A stretch of 6,919 nt of DNA from a bacterium (GTDB lineage Bacteria > Cyanobacteriota > Vampirovibrionia > Gastranaerophilales > Gastranaerophilaceae), in assembly GCA_017477685.1 (NCBI GenBank), contig JAFUUT010000201.1:1-6919 (forward strand). The letters run 5' to 3'. The notes under the pieces were generated by a model. The model was not told where the DNA came from. It did no database searches and worked only from the letters and a program-made list of their open reading frames with translations. Both the position numbers and the translations under genes were made by a program. Positions 5,550 through 6,919 of this stretch are shown here, one piece after another. The stretch's first letter is position 1. Each line of letters starts with the position of its first letter.

Positions 5550-6911
5550 ATGAAAATATATTTTCCTAATTGTAAAAGATATATAAGAGTAAAGATTGCT
5601 CACAAGTCTAAGGGATTGTATTCTCGTCGGAATATCACTCCTGAGCCGGCTGAAGCGCGGATTTTGCATGGAGTTGTTATGACCCCAACGTCTGATGGGG
5701 GTATTAAATATACTTTAGAAAAAAATAAACAATTACCTTTAGCATACAATTTTTTGTTACACAAACCAAAACGAAAAAGTTTACATATAACAAATCTCAC
5801 AAATGAACTTGAAACAGTTTATTATGATGGTTCTGAGCTTGCTGACATATTTGAACAAAATCCTCATCTAAGCAGGACTGTCGGTGCACTCCCTCAAAAA
5901 TGGGGCAGAAAAATCGGAGCCTCAAAAGAAAAAAGAGAGCAAATAGACAAACTGTTTTCTAAGTTTGCAAAAAAATTTCATAAGTTAGTAAAGAATAAAG
6001 ATTCAAAAGTCGAAATAAATACCGGACGGCTCGAAAAAGAATTATCAAAAGTTCTATCAAGTAAAGTTGAGATATCAAAATTGGGGAAAGGAGTTTGGGG
6101 ACAAACATACAAAATTAATGTTGATTCGCAAGATTTTGTTTTAAAAGTTTATTATCGTGATAAATCCCCAAAAGGTTATGGTTCGTCGATATATTATCAT
6201 GGGAATTATCACGAACTTTCTTCTGCCGTTTGGTCTTCCAAAAATGATGCCGGGAAATATGCAATGTTTTATATGGGAAGATTTGGTGAAAAACATAACG
6301 GTTATATGCTTACACGATATATACCTAAAGAAGATACAAACAGAATTTATAATAATTTACCTGAAATTTCAAAACAAAATTTTGTCTTTTCAAAATATAT
6401 CCACAGGTTAAGCTGTGGAGATTTAGGTCGCGAATTCTCTAATTTACACGGTAGAAAAGTTATAGATTTTGGATACACTTTCATCTCAGACGCCGGTAAA
6501 CTCGACAGAAAGACTTATCTTCTTACAAAAACTTTAGGCAGACTAATAGATGAAAATAATTCAAAAGAGCTTGATATGATTATTGCTAAAAATCAAGGCA
6601 CAGAAGAACTTGAGCAGGCTAAATCCTTCTTGCAATATTTAATAAACAGATACACAACAGTGAATAATGCGCAAATTTTAAAAACGAAAGCCTCTATGCT
6701 TGCAAAACTCGGACTGGATTACACTCCGGATATCAGATATATATTATCTTGTATGAGGTTTCCTTTACACACAAAATATGAAATGGCAACAAATATTAAT
6801 ATCAAAAACTATAGCCAAATATTAGATATACCGCAAAACTCATTTGAAAATCTTTGGTACAAATACCAAAAAATAATAGGGCTAACAAAACTTATGACAA
6901 AATTAAACTAA
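5550..6911 (+). CDS. Divergent protein-kinase-like protein, function unknown
   Basis: A 453-residue protein (455 if the in-frame TTG at 5544 is used) that I cannot assign to a named family. Numbered from the ATG, a kinase-like core can be seen: Gly-rich loop LGKGVWG (178-184), VLK lysine at 199, a candidate helix-C Glu at 222, a catalytic-loop variant CGDLGREFSN (289-298, Asp291) and DFG at 306-308. Spacing from the lysine to the loop Asp (92) and on to the DFG Asp (15) is close to that of ordinary protein kinases. His-Arg of HRD is replaced by Cys-Gly and the loop Asn is at Asp+7 instead of +5, so activity is uncertain. The first 130 residues (basic, Pro-containing, no signal peptide) and the last 145 (helical) match nothing I know. 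I prefer the ATG; a GGG-type ribosome site (5533-5536) is better spaced for the TTG. The gene lies about 40 bp after the dipeptidase gene and ends 8 bp before the window edge. Confidence 0.75.
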   Translation: MKIYFPNCKRYIRVKIAHKSKGLYSRRNITPEPAEARILHGVVMTPTSDGGIKYTLEKNKQLPLAYNFLLHKPKRKSLHITNLTNELETVYYDGSELADIFEQNPHLSRTVGALPQKWGRKIGASKEKREQIDKLFSKFAKKFHKLVKNKDSKVEINTGRLEKELSKVLSSKVEISKLGKGVWGQTYKINVDSQDFVLKVYYRDKSPKGYGSSIYYHGNYHELSSAVWSSKNDAGKYAMFYMGRFGEKHNGYMLTRYIPKEDTNRIYNNLPEISKQNFVFSKYIHRLSCGDLGREFSNLHGRKVIDFGYTFISDAGKLDRKTYLLTKTLGRLIDENNSKELDMIIAKNQGTEELEQAKSFLQYLINRYTTVNNAQILKTKASMLAKLGLDYTPDIRYILSCMRFPLHTKYEMATNINIKNYSQILDIPQNSFENLWYKYQKIIGLTKLMTKLN

Positions 6912-6919
6912 ATTCTTTA

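Overview
The window is strongly AT-rich (about one third G+C by eye) and gene-dense. It holds eight protein-coding genes and no rRNA, tRNA, CRISPR array or insertion sequence that I can see. The gene content looks chromosomal and bacterial: chorismate synthase, a queuosine enzyme, a DNA-alkyl repair protein and a periplasmic dipeptidase. A VKOR-thioredoxin fusion of the kind well known in cyanobacteria, an AT-rich genome and Asn-rich secreted proteins would fit the non-photosynthetic cyanobacterial sister group (Melainabacteria/Gastranaerophilales). That placement is inference, not proof.

Left part, all on the minus strand. Positions 1-622 hold the N-terminal 207 codons of chorismate synthase (aroC), cut by the window edge, with a good promoter just upstream. 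Next comes a two-gene unit (764-2389) encoding an exported, Asn/Ala-rich TPR protein and, 6 bp downstream, a small TPR protein without a signal peptide; a promoter with a perfect -10 box precedes it. Then a VKOR-thioredoxin fusion (disulfide formation in the cell envelope) overlaps by 32 bp with queH (epoxyqueuosine reductase). An O6-alkylguanine-DNA alkyltransferase (ogt) follows at 4275-4748.

Right part, on the plus strand. A 75-bp divergent intergenic region (4749-4823) separates ogt from a signal-peptide-bearing VanX-type D-Ala-D-Ala dipeptidase (4824-5504). Closely behind it, probably in the same transcript, lies a 453-455-residue protein that I recognise only as having a divergent protein-kinase-like core: Gly-rich loop, VLK lysine, a GD catalytic-loop variant and DFG.

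The genes do not form one obvious pathway. The best functional links are the envelope proteins: an oxidative-folding enzyme, an exported TPR protein with a possible Cys pair, and an exported D,D-dipeptidase. The least explained gene is the kinase-like protein at the right end.
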